Positions 1 to 8,210 of a DNA stretch of 34,439 bases are shown here, one piece after another. Under the pieces are notes generated by a model. The model was not told the origin of the DNA and did not search any database. It was given only the letters and a program-made list of their open reading frames with translations. Source of the stretch: Candidatus Omnitrophica bacterium 4484_213 (lineage in GTDB: Bacteria; Omnitrophota; 4484-213); assembly GCA_002085025.1 (NCBI GenBank), contig MZGK01000015.1, forward strand, positions 1-34,439, written 5' to 3'. How positions within the stretch are numbered: the first letter of the stretch is position 1; each line of letters starts with the position of its first letter. Made by a program: the position numbers and the translations under genes.

Positions 1-27
1 CTTTGAGTTCCATTTGCGGTATTTCAT
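1..27 (-). CDS. N-terminus of probable transposase (orfA-like), partial
   Basis: Nine codons (MKYRKWNSK) on the minus strand run off the left edge. The ATG at 27-25 is preceded by GGGGGAG at good spacing. The N-terminus recalls the MKYRKW start of IS3-family OrfA helix-turn-helix proteins. Only nine residues are visible, so this rests on the start context and motif memory, not on a domain. Confidence 0.4.
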
Positions 28-102
28 TTGCTCCCCCTTTTTGGTGCTATTATAAGAGATTTTCTCCTAAATTGCACTTATTTGTTAATGGGGAGCAGTA
101 TA
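1..102 (-). mobile_element. 5' edge of an IS3-like insertion sequence
   Basis: Read on the minus strand, the first 102 bases run from a TATACTGCTCCCCATT-like end, through a short AT-rich leader, to a strong Shine-Dalgarno (GGGGGAG) and an ATG opening MKYRKWNSK. This resembles the left end of IS3-family elements, which begin with TG and carry the orfA transposase start close to the end. The boundary near 102 is inferred from the terminal-like CAGTATA. The rest of the element lies off the window, so the family call is tentative. Confidence 0.45.
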
Positions 103-192
103 AATCCGACCTAATTTACTTTTATCTACTAAAAAGTTAGAAAAAAGCGGTTTTAAGGCAAGGCATATAAAAGAGACATTAGAGGAATGTGT

Positions 193-220
193 CCAAAGTT
201 ATCTGAAGTATTAACTTTGG
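193..220 (+). promoter_or_regulatory. Leader hairpin upstream of the BNR gene
   Basis: CCAAAGTTA and TAACTTTGG form a perfect 9-bp stem around a 10-base loop, 22 bases before the ATG at 243. The Shine-Dalgarno AAAGGAG lies at about 231-237. It may be an operator, an mRNA 5' stem, or one more palindromic repeat. No clear -35/-10 pair was found in 103-242. Confidence 0.35.
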
Positions 221-321
221 AGGAATTTTAAAAGGAGCATCAATGAAAAAAATTATATTTTTATTTCTCTTTATTTTTATAAATATTGCCTTTGCTGAAG
301 CGCAGGAGCGGGAAAGGTTCG

Positions 322-379
322 CCCTGTTAAATAATTCGCCTATGGCGGATTCCCCGCCTTGGCGGGGATTTAACAGGGT
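322..379 (+). repeat. CCCTGTTAAAT...ATTTAACAGGG palindromic element, copy A
   Basis: A 58-bp element with ends CCCTGTTAAAT and ATTTAACAGGG, containing inner GGCGGATTCCCCGCC/GGCGGGG arms. It lies in the BNR gene and is translated as about 19 residues directly after the signal peptide without breaking the frame. Related copies are at 21372-21427 inside pcm and 21742-21803 between genes. Confidence 0.8.
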
Positions 380-1010
380 AAAGGGTATAAAGGATACTGA
401 CCTGAAGGCAATTGCTGTTAATAAAGAAAATCCCGATATTATCTATGTTGGCTCAAAATTTATCTACAGGACCGAAGATGGGGGCGAAAACTGGCAAGAG
501 GTCTTTACTTTGCCGGCGATGGCAGAGGTAAATTTTTTATTGGTGGATGGAAATGCTATACAAGCAGAATAATTTGATTTACCTCGGCACACAAAAAGGG
601 TTATTTAGAAGCAAAGACGGCAAGAGTTGGCAGAGAAGCAAGGGAAAATTAGGTGACGCCGAGATTTACAGGCTAAAGGTGGACCCCGAAGACCCAAATA
701 CAATCTACACTGTCAGCGATGAGGGATTTTTCAAGACCGATAATCAGGGGAGAAATTGGAGAAAGGCCTTTGTTATCTCTAAAATTGCCGAGGAAGAAGC
801 AGAAGAGGAAGAAGAACCGGCAGACAGATTAAACGATTTAGCAATTGCTCAAAATGTACTTTATTTAGTCGGCAAGGATATTTTACTGAGAAGTAAGGAT
901 AAAGCAGAAACCTGGCAGGAAATGGACAAATGGGTTTTAAGGGGCGCAGATATCCGCTCAATTATTGTTGCTGGTAGTAAAATCTTTTTAGGAACAGACA
1001 GGGGCGTATT

Positions 1011-1045
1011 CACGCTCCACGCCGCATGCTCCACGCCGCACGCTC
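1011..1045 (+). repeat. Heptamer array, 5 x 7 bp, inside the BNR gene
   Basis: Five consecutive 7-bp units read CACGCTC, CACGCCG, CATGCTC, CACGCCG, CACGCTC (35 bp). They encode a low-complexity His/Ala/Cys/Pro stretch between two propeller blades. Perfect five-unit arrays of other heptamers occur inside korA and gltX. Confidence 0.75.
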
Positions 1046-1785
1046 CAGGGATAAAAAATGAACAACAAGAAAGCAAAAAAGAAGCTGAAGGAAACTGGAA
1101 GGAAATTTATGTTGGTTTACCCTCTCTTGATGTCCGAAAGATTGCTCTGGCCGGCGATGATTTATGGGCAATTACGGAGAAGGGGGTATTCAAGCTGGAG
1201 GCTAAAAACCAAGAAGAAAAAGAGATAGAAAAAGATAAAGAAGTAAGTTTAAAGCAGAAGATTTTTGAGTTGTTTGCCCACGAGCCGAGTATTCGCGAGG
1301 TGCAAGAAAAGGCGATTGAATACGCCGAGGTTCATCCCGATAAAATAAAGAGGTGGTGGCGGCTTTCGGCAAAGAGAGCCATATTGCCTAAATTTAGTGT
1401 AGGGGTGGATGGTAATAAGGATATCACTTCTAGCGATAGCATTTGGGGTAGTACCTCAAAAGAGTTTTACCATACCGGCCCCGACGACAAAACTGTATAT
1501 GATAAGTTCGGCTGGGATGTTTCGCTTACCTGGGATTTAGGGGATTTAATTTGGAGCGACGCCCAGACCAGTATTGATGTCCGTTCCCGCTTGATGGTCC
1601 AATTGCGCGAGGATATCCTGGATGAGGTAACCCGCACCTATTTTGAGAGAAAACGGCTGAAGATTGAACTCTTTTTGTCACCGCCAAAAGACGAACAGAG
1701 AAAAATAGAAAAGGAATTAAGATTGGAGGAACTTACTGCCAACTTAGATGCCTTGACTGGCGGCTGGTTCTCGGAAAATATCGCT

Positions 1786-1819
1786 GATGCCACTGATAAT
1801 CAGTGTAATCAGTGGCATC
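1786..1819 (+). repeat. Perfect hairpin repeat just before polA
   Basis: GATGCCACTGAT pairs perfectly with ATCAGTGGCATC (12-bp stem, 10-base loop). Degenerate CAGTGTA(A/G)TCAGTG units continue to about 1832. It forms the last codons of the BNR gene and occupies the polA leader, 18 bases before the ATG, so it could influence polA translation. Confidence 0.7.
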
Positions 1820-1837
1820 AGTGTAGTCAGTGTTTCT

Positions 1838-4414
1838 ATGAAAAAACTATTTCTAATTGACGGAAATGCCTGTTGTTATCGGGCTTATTATGGAATTAAA
1901 GACCTAAGAAATTCTCAGGGGCAACCGACAAATGCTGTTTATGGTTTTGTTAAAATTCTAAATATGCTTATCAAAAAGGAAAAACCCGATTATTTAGGGG
2001 TCGCCTTTGACTTGAAGGCACCTACTTTTCGGCACCAAAGATATGAGCAATATAAAGCCCAGCGCAAACCAATGCCCCTGGAATTAGTGAGCCAGATTCC
2101 CTTGATAAAAGATATTGTGCGGGCTTATAACATCCCTTTGTTTGAGAAAGAAGGCTTTGAAGCCGATGATATCTTAGCCACAATTGCCGAGAAAGCCAGC
2201 AAAGAGGAAATCTTGGTTTATATTGTTAGCGGCGATAAGGATATCTTGCAGTTGGTTAGTGACAGAGTCAAAGTTTATAATACGCATAAAGAGGGTTTGA
2301 TTTATGATTCTGAAAAAGTAAAGGAAAGATATGGGGTAACTCCAGAGAAGATAATAGAAATTTTGTGTCTGATGGGTGACGCTTCAGATAATATCCCCGG
2401 GGTACCGGGTATAGGTGAGAAGACAGCCATTGAGTTAATAAAGAGATTTGGGAGCTTGGAGAAGGTTCTGGCGAATATTAACGAGATAAAAAGAAAAGCA
2501 ACGAAGAATGCTTTGCGGGAATTTGGCGAGCAAGCACGAATAGCCCGAGAGTTGCTCATATTAGATAGAAATGTTCCTTTGAAGATAGATTTTGAGAGAT
2601 TACGCCTGGAATCCCCGGATAAAGAGAAATTGAATGAGATATTTACAAAATTAGAATTTAAAAGCTTGCTCTTGAATAAGAATAATAATCATTCCCAGAA
2701 GGCTATCCAAAAGGTAGATAATTTATCGGAAAAAGAAATCTCTCTATTAAGAAAGAGTTCGCAGTTTGTTTTTGATATCAAATTGAAAGATAATTTCGGG
2801 ATTGAGAATATCTCTTTTATTCTGCAAGGTAGAGAGATTATTCTTCCTCGAGAGAATATCCAGCAATTGAGGCCTGTCTTTGAAGACAAAAACCTCAAAA
2901 AAATTGGGCACAATCTAAAACCGCAAATTCTTGCTTTAGCTAACTTGGGCTTTTTTTTAAAAGGAATCGGTTTTGATACTCAGATTGCTGCTTATCTGCT
3001 TACCCCCGAGCAGTCAAATTATGACCTTAAAACCCTTGCCTTTATTTATCTCTCGGAGACTTTTTCCAATCCCTCGCCGGTTATCATCTTGCGACTAAAA
3101 AAGGTTTTAGAAAAAAGGTTAAAAGAAAAGAATTTGTTTCATCTCTTTGCCAATGTAGAGATTCCTTTAATCAAGATATTAGCCGATATGGAAAGAGAGG
3201 GAATTGGTATAGATAGAAATTTGTTAAGCAAGATTTCAGCGAATTTAGAGAAGAAATTGCGCATTTTAAATAAGGACATTTATGAAATTGCCGGTGAAGA
3301 ATTTAATATAAATTCTCCTCTGCAGCTCAGAAAGATTCTCTTTAATAAACTGAAACTGCCAATAGTAAAGAAAACCAAAACCGGCCCATCTACCAGTGAA
3401 GAGGTATTAGAGCAACTTTCTACTCGGCATAGTTTACCAGCAGCTATTTTAGAATATCGCCGTTTGTTTAAGTTAAAATCTACTTATGTAGATACCTTAC
3501 CTTCATTAGTCAATGAGAAAACAGGTCGGATCCATACCACCTTTAACCAGACCGTTACATCTACCGGTCGCCTAAGCAGCAGCAATCCTAATCTACAGAA
3601 TATCCCCATCAAGAGCGAACTCGGCAAAGAGATTAGAAAGGTGTTTGTAAGCAGAGGTCTTTTTCTCTCGGCGGATTATTCGCAGATAGAGTTGCGTATT
3701 TTGGCTCATCTTTGCGGAGATGAAAATCTGATAGAGGCATTCAAAAGGGATTTGGATATTCATAATTACACAGCAAGTTTAATTTTTAGCCTTCCTGTAG
3801 AAAAGATTGATGCTGAGAAAAGAAGGATAGCCAAGACAGTGAACTTTGGAATTATCTATGGGATGGGGGCGCATCGGCTCTCCCAGGATTTAAAAATCTC
3901 TCATAAGCAAGCAGAGGAGTTTATCAATGCCTATTTTAAAAGATATCCAGGCGTCAAGGTCTATATTGAAGAGCAAATAAGGCAAGCAAGAGAAAAAGGT
4001 TATGTAAGGACAATGCTTGGCCGACGGAGATATGTATCCGAGATAAACAGCGAGGAGCATAATGTGCGTGGATTTGGCGAGCGGATAGCGATAAATATGC
4101 CTGTTCAGGGCTCAGCGGCCGACTTAATCAAAATGGCAATGATTGATATATCGCAGGAACTTGAAAAACAGAGGTTAAAAACAAAACTAATCTTACAGGT
4201 TCACGACGAACTTCTATTTGAGGTTCCAGAAGGAGAATTGTCAGCGAACCTCCTTAGAAAATCCGGGAAGGTTGAGGAGGAAGCATTTTCTAAGGGGGTG
4301 AAAGAAATAATTAAAGAAAGGATGGAAAAAGTGATGCAGCTAAAGGTGCCTTTGAAGGTAGATATCAAAGTTGGCAGGAGTTGGGGGGAGTTAACGAATG
4401 AAAGTCAAGGGTAA
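1838..4414 (+). CDS. polA: DNA polymerase I
   Basis: This repair and Okazaki-fragment-processing polymerase has 858 residues from the ATG at 1838. The longer ORF start at 1787 is read from a hairpin repeat and is rejected; MKKLFLIDGN is the usual family N-terminus. Residues 1-290 are the 5'-3' exonuclease domain (SGDKDILQL, then the helix-hairpin-helix GDASDNIPGVPGIGEKTA). Residues of about 300-480 hold a degenerate 3'-5' exonuclease fold: the DxE motif reads FDIK and the second acidic motif reads NLKPQ, so proofreading is probably lost. The polymerase domain has motif A DYSQIELRILAHL, motif B RRIAKTVNFGIIYGMG and motif C VHDELLFEVP. The 3' end overlaps mtnA by 17 bases. Confidence 0.97.
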   Translation: MKKLFLIDGNACCYRAYYGIKDLRNSQGQPTNAVYGFVKILNMLIKKEKPDYLGVAFDLKAPTFRHQRYEQYKAQRKPMPLELVSQIPLIKDIVRAYNIPLFEKEGFEADDILATIAEKASKEEILVYIVSGDKDILQLVSDRVKVYNTHKEGLIYDSEKVKERYGVTPEKIIEILCLMGDASDNIPGVPGIGEKTAIELIKRFGSLEKVLANINEIKRKATKNALREFGEQARIARELLILDRNVPLKIDFERLRLESPDKEKLNEIFTKLEFKSLLLNKNNNHSQKAIQKVDNLSEKEISLLRKSSQFVFDIKLKDNFGIENISFILQGREIILPRENIQQLRPVFEDKNLKKIGHNLKPQILALANLGFFLKGIGFDTQIAAYLLTPEQSNYDLKTLAFIYLSETFSNPSPVIILRLKKVLEKRLKEKNLFHLFANVEIPLIKILADMEREGIGIDRNLLSKISANLEKKLRILNKDIYEIAGEEFNINSPLQLRKILFNKLKLPIVKKTKTGPSTSEEVLEQLSTRHSLPAAILEYRRLFKLKSTYVDTLPSLVNEKTGRIHTTFNQTVTSTGRLSSSNPNLQNIPIKSELGKEIRKVFVSRGLFLSADYSQIELRILAHLCGDENLIEAFKRDLDIHNYTASLIFSLPVEKIDAEKRRIAKTVNFGIIYGMGAHRLSQDLKISHKQAEEFINAYFKRYPGVKVYIEEQIRQAREKGYVRTMLGRRRYVSEINSEEHNVRGFGERIAINMPVQGSAADLIKMAMIDISQELEKQRLKTKLILQVHDELLFEVPEGELSANLLRKSGKVEEEAFSKGVKEIIKERMEKVMQLKVPLKVDIKVGRSWGELTNESQG

Positions 4415-5412
4415 AGATTATAGAACCGTTTGGATGGAAGGTTCATCTGTATTTTTGATAGAGCAAAATCTCCTCCCCTTTGATTTTAAGATTTATGAGG
4501 CGAGGAATTATCTTGAGACCTGTCAAGCTATTAAGACAATGAAGGTAAGGGGAGCGGGCGCAGCAGGTGAATCCGCCGGCTTTGCAATGGCTCAGGCGTT
4601 TTTAGGAGCCCCTGAGGATAGTTTTGGGGAATATATTGGAAAAGCCAAAAAAGAGATAGAAGCAACAAGGCCAACCGCCCAAAATTTATTCTATGCGGTG
4701 AGGCGTGTTTTTAAGACAGCGAAGGAATCAATCGAACCGAGGAAAGCAGCGGTCGCAGAAGCGCAAAAAATTGCTGACGAGGATGTTGAGGCCTGCAGGA
4801 GAATAGGCGAATACGGAAATGAACTAATCAAAGATGGTTTTAATATAGAGACGCATTGTAATGCCGGATGGCTTGCCTTTGTTGACTATGGCACTGCTTT
4901 ATCTCCGGTATATTCTGCTCGTAGAAGCGGAAAGAGGGTAGTTGTCTATGTTGATGAAACAAGGCCAAGAAAAGGGAATTCCTTATGTTATTTTGCCTGA
5001 CAATGCCGGTGCTTACTTGATGTTTCAAGGAAAAATAGATATAATACTTGTTGGAGCGGATAGGATTGCCGGAAATGGTGATGTGGTTAATAAAATAGGG
5101 ACCTTTGAAAAAGCCATTGTAGCAAAGGAACTCGGGGTTCCTTTTTATGTTGCTGCTCCGAGCTCCACATTTTATTTGAATTGTAATTCTGGCAGAGATA
5201 TGCCGATTGAGGAAAGAAGCGAAGATGAGGTTTTGTATCAAACAGGTCTTAGCGAACGAGGAAATCTTGAGGAGATTCTTGTCTGCTTGCCCCATTCTAG
5301 GGCCATCAATCCCGTCTTTGATATAACACCGGCAAAATATATCAACGGAATTATAACCGAGAAGGGGATAATCCAACTAAGAGAGAATTTAATAATAGGA
5401 TTGTTTTCTTAA
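4398..5412 (+). pseudogene. mtnA: Methylthioribose-1-phosphate isomerase, internal deletion and frameshift
   Basis: MtnA converts 5-methylthioribose-1-phosphate to methylthioribulose-1-phosphate in methionine salvage. Two overlapping ORFs (4398-5000 and 4942-5412) carry the N- and C-terminal halves. The first holds the catalytic cysteine motif ETHCNAGWLA and ends after VDETRPR. The second resumes at EKGIPYVILPDNAG and holds ADRIAGNGDVVNKIGT with the catalytic aspartate. The conserved segment normally between them (LQGARLTAWEL in relatives) is absent, so about 14 codons (some 41 bases, explaining the frame change) appear deleted, perhaps between short CAAGA-like repeats. A functional product is unlikely unless this is an assembly fault. 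The ATG at 4398 follows GGGGAG and overlaps polA; the next gene is a class II aldolase that may act on the product. Confidence 0.85.
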
Positions 5413-5421
5413 TTATATTAT

Positions 5422-6015
5422 ATGGGCTATCAAGGGGTAAAGTTTAGAACAGAAGTAATTGGCAGAGAAGTTCCTCAAAGCCCTCGCATCAAAGAACTGA
5501 AGTATTGGTGCAGAAAATTTAGTTCTCAGGGTTTTGCTCCCGTATATGAGGGGGGTTCTTACGGAAATTTGAGTTTCCGCCTCCAAGAGAGCAAGGACCA
5601 ATTTATTATTACCGCCTCGGGGATTGACCTGGGAGAGGAGTTATCCGATGATTGCTTTGTGAAAGTGGAGGATTGTGATTTAAAAAAGGGAGTAGTTTAT
5701 GCATCTGGGGAGAGAGAACCCTCGTCAGAAAGCATCCTCCATTTTGTAATTTATCATGAGAGAAAGGATGTCAACGTAATATTCCATGGGCATTCTAAGA
5801 ACATCTTAGAGCAGGCAAATGAATTAGGAATACCTCAAACAAGTAAGGAAGAACCTTGCGGACCAAATGAGTTGGTACGAAGGGTTTTTTATGATAAAGC
5901 ATTTTTGATAATGAAGAATCACGGATTTATTTCTCTGGGCAGAACTATGAGAGAGGCTGGGGAGTGGCTCAAGCCTTACTCCGTCGACGGAGGAAGGGGC
6001 TTTCTAACGGGGTAA
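5422..6015 (+). CDS. Class II aldolase/adducin family protein (MtnB- or fuculose-aldolase-like)
   Basis: A 197-residue zinc-dependent class II aldolase-fold protein. Visible family motifs are GGSYGNLSFR near residue 45, ITASGIDLG near 65, EPSSESILH near 97, the metal-binding HGHS near 120 and NHGFISLG near 165. Placed 9 bases after mtnA, it could be methylthioribulose-1-phosphate dehydratase (MtnB) or, more interestingly, an aldolase splitting that sugar phosphate to DHAP and a methylthio-aldehyde, as in the DHAP shunt. No mtnK, mtnW, mtnX or mtnD is nearby, which mildly favours the shunt. The start lacks a clear Shine-Dalgarno. The last ten or so codons (PYSVDGGRGFLTG) are read from palindromic repeat sequence, so the original C-terminus has been replaced or extended. 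Confidence 0.8.
   Translation: MGYQGVKFRTEVIGREVPQSPRIKELKYWCRKFSSQGFAPVYEGGSYGNLSFRLQESKDQFIITASGIDLGEELSDDCFVKVEDCDLKKGVVYASGEREPSSESILHFVIYHERKDVNVIFHGHSKNILEQANELGIPQTSKEEPCGPNELVRRVFYDKAFLIMKNHGFISLGRTMREAGEWLKPYSVDGGRGFLTG
5974..6012 (+). repeat. Palindrome plus half CTAACGGGG element at the aldolase 3' end
   Basis: CCTTACTCCGTCGACGGAGGAAGG is a near-perfect palindrome centred on GTCGAC. It is followed by TTTCTAACGGGG, the right end of the CCCCGTTAGAAA...TTTCTAACGGGG family found elsewhere in this window. The stop codon TAA directly follows it. Confidence 0.55.
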
Positions 6016-6019
6016 AAGT

Positions 6020-8206
6020 ATGAAGGAGAGGTTATTGATTGTTTCAAATAGGTTGCCGATTAGCGTTGAAAAAAGAAAAGGGAAATTGCGTTTTCGCCAG
6101 AGTGCCGGCGGTTTAGCCACAGGGATAGGTTCATTTTATAAAGCATACAATAGTATCTGGTTGGGGTGGTGCGGAATCCCTTCGGATAAAGTAGATAGAA
6201 AAGAGAAAAAGAAGATCGAAACAAAATTAATCAGCGAGCATAACAATTATCCTATATTTTTATCCAAAAGAGATATCGAGAGGTATTATTACGGTTTTTT
6301 CAACAAGACCCTCTGGCCGCTCTTTCATTGCTTTAGCCAATATGCAGTTTATGATGAGAGTTTATGGTTTGCCTACAAGCAGATAAATGAGCTTTTTTGT
6401 GATAAGGTCATAGAGGTTGCTGAGGCAAAGGATACTATCTGGATCCACGATTACCATCTAATGCTTCTTCCTAAGCTTATAAGGGAAAGATTGCCTAAGG
6501 CCAAGATAGGCTTCTTTTTGCATATACCATTTCCGCCTTTCGAGATATTTCGTCTGCTCCCCTGGCGGAAGGAGATTTTAAAGGGGCTTTTGGATGCCGA
6601 CCTTATTGGATTTCACACCTATGATTATGTTTGCCATTTTTTGTTTAGCGTTGAGCGTCTTTTAGGCTACGAGCACACGCTTGGGCAAATTAGCGTAGGT
6701 AGTCATGTAGTAAAGGTGGATAGTTTTCCGATGGGGATAGACTATGAGCGATTTAATAGCGCTGTGAGTGATTCGGGAGTTCGCAAAGAGAGCAATAAGA
6801 TTTGCAAGAAAGCAGGTAGCCGCAGGATAATCTTATCAATAGACCGTTTGGATTATACAAAAGGGATAATCCAGCGTCTGGACGCGTTTGATCTCTTTCT
6901 GGAGAAAAACCCGAAATATAAAGAGAAGGTAGTTCTCATCCTTGTAGCCGCCCCTTCACGCACAAAGGTAGAGCAGTATAAGTTATTAAAGAAGCAAGTA
7001 GATGGACTTGTGGGCAAGATCAATGGGAAGTATGGGAGTATTGGTTGGATGCCCATTTGGTATCTCTACTCCTTCCTGCCCTTTGATAATCTCGTTTCTC
7101 TGTATAGTGCTGCCGATGTCGCTTTAATAACTCCTTTGAGGGATGGAATGAACTTGATAGCTAAGGAGTTTATTGCCAGCAAAACCGATGGTAGGGGTGT
7201 TTTGATTCTCGCTGAGATAACCGGAGCGGCAAAGGAATTGGGAGAAGCGATTATAGTGAACCCAAATAATAAGAAGGAGATTGTCGCGGCCTTAAAAGAG
7301 GCGCTGACAATGCCTGAAGCAGAACAGATAGAACGGAATAGAACAATGCAAACGAGGTTAAAGCGCTATAATGTTCGGCGGTGGGCAAAGGATTTTATGG
7401 ACAGCTTATCCGACATCAAAAGGGTTCAGCAAGAGCTTTGTGCACGCAGGTTATCGTCTGCGGGAAAAAAGGAGTTACGCGCCGATTACTCCAAGAGTAA
7501 AAAACGGCTAATCCTGCTTGATTATGATGGAACCCTTACCGCTTTTGGAGAAAAACCCGAAAAGGTAGAGCCGGATAATCAACTCCTCGGATTGCTTAAA
7601 GCCCTTGTTTCTAATAGAAGAAATGAAGTGGTAGTTATAAGTGGACGAGATAAGAATGTAATGGAGAGATGGTTTGCTTCCTTAGACATTGTCTTAATTT
7701 CTGAACACGGGGCATGGCTTAAACAAAAAGGTAATAGCTGGGAAACAATAGAGCCGCTCAAGAATGATTGGAAAGAAGAAATAAAACCGATCCTTGAACT
7801 CTATGTAGATAGAACACCTGGTTCCTTTGTCGAAGAAAAGGATTTCTCTTTTGTTTGGCACTACCGAAGGGTTGAGCCGGAGTTAGCTTTGGCCAGGGCA
7901 AGGGAACTAAAGAGCGCCCTTTTTCATCTTACCGCTAACTTCAACCTTCAGGTCTTGGAGGGGAATAAGGTCATCGAAGTTAAGAGGGTAGGCATAAACA
8001 AAGGTCGGATGGCGTTAAAATGGCTTGAGAAGAAAAGCTGGGATTTTATTTTAGCCATTGGAGATGATTGCACTGATGAGGATGTGTTTGCCGTGCTGCC
8101 TGATAAAGCCTATTCGTTCAAGGTTGGCTTATCTCCTTCAAAGGCGAAGTTTAATCTTGATTCAGTAACGGAAGTGAGATTATTATTAAAAGAACTCGTG
8201 AGGTAA
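6020..8206 (+). CDS. Bifunctional trehalose-6-phosphate synthase/phosphatase (OtsA-OtsB fusion)
   Basis: A 728-residue fusion. Residues 1 to about 465 are a GT20 synthase joining UDP-glucose (or another NDP-glucose) to glucose-6-phosphate: VSNRLPISVE at the N-terminus, QSAGGLATGIGSF, WIHDYHLMLLP, DRLDYTKGI and LRDGMNLIAKEF. Residues of about 490-728 form a HAD-type phosphatase releasing trehalose, with motif I LLDYDGTLTAF and the late motif GDDCTDEDVF. Both halves look complete, so the protein should make trehalose alone, in the cytoplasm. The ATG at 6020 begins 4 bases after the aldolase stop. A second, independent trehalose-forming enzyme follows 4 bases later. Confidence 0.95.
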   Translation: MKERLLIVSNRLPISVEKRKGKLRFRQSAGGLATGIGSFYKAYNSIWLGWCGIPSDKVDRKEKKKIETKLISEHNNYPIFLSKRDIERYYYGFFNKTLWPLFHCFSQYAVYDESLWFAYKQINELFCDKVIEVAEAKDTIWIHDYHLMLLPKLIRERLPKAKIGFFLHIPFPPFEIFRLLPWRKEILKGLLDADLIGFHTYDYVCHFLFSVERLLGYEHTLGQISVGSHVVKVDSFPMGIDYERFNSAVSDSGVRKESNKICKKAGSRRIILSIDRLDYTKGIIQRLDAFDLFLEKNPKYKEKVVLILVAAPSRTKVEQYKLLKKQVDGLVGKINGKYGSIGWMPIWYLYSFLPFDNLVSLYSAADVALITPLRDGMNLIAKEFIASKTDGRGVLILAEITGAAKELGEAIIVNPNNKKEIVAALKEALTMPEAEQIERNRTMQTRLKRYNVRRWAKDFMDSLSDIKRVQQELCARRLSSAGKKELRADYSKSKKRLILLDYDGTLTAFGEKPEKVEPDNQLLGLLKALVSNRRNEVVVISGRDKNVMERWFASLDIVLISEHGAWLKQKGNSWETIEPLKNDWKEEIKPILELYVDRTPGSFVEEKDFSFVWHYRRVEPELALARARELKSALFHLTANFNLQVLEGNKVIEVKRVGINKGRMALKWLEKKSWDFILAIGDDCTDEDVFAVLPDKAYSFKVGLSPSKAKFNLDSVTEVRLLLKELVR

Positions 8207-8210
8207 AACT

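Larger units (their letters stand above)
243..1860 (+). pseudogene. Secreted BNR/Asp-box repeat protein, frameshifted
   Basis: Two ORFs (243-572 and 547-1860) join into one gene. The first starts after AAAGGAG with MKK plus a hydrophobic stretch, a typical signal peptide ending near EAQ. Asp-box BNR repeats continue across the break: YRTEDGGENWQ in the first ORF, then FRSKDGKSWQ, FKTDNQGRNW and LRSKDKAETWQ in the second. This indicates a beta-propeller related to sialidase or Ycf48-type proteins; the substrate is unknown. The C-terminal third (about residues 330-430 of the intact product) contains WDLGDLIWSDAQTS and a charged helical tail. Removing one base near 545-570 restores the frame, so this is a frameshift or an assembly insertion. 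Two repeats lie inside it: a palindrome right after the signal peptide (322-379) and a heptamer array (1011-1045). The last residues are read from a hairpin repeat and overlap the polA start. Confidence 0.7.

Noticed and set aside
545-575. Programmed frameshift in the BNR gene at the T6 run
   Set aside because: There is no convincing slippery heptamer plus stem, and the gene shows other signs of relaxed selection.
1787-1837. Longer polA start at ATG 1787
   Set aside because: The added 17 residues are read from the hairpin repeat; MKKLFLIDGN at 1838 matches the family start.
4840-5376. 178-residue minus-strand ORF opposite mtnA
   Set aside because: The plus strand clearly encodes MtnA motifs here; the minus frame has no family signature and no start context.
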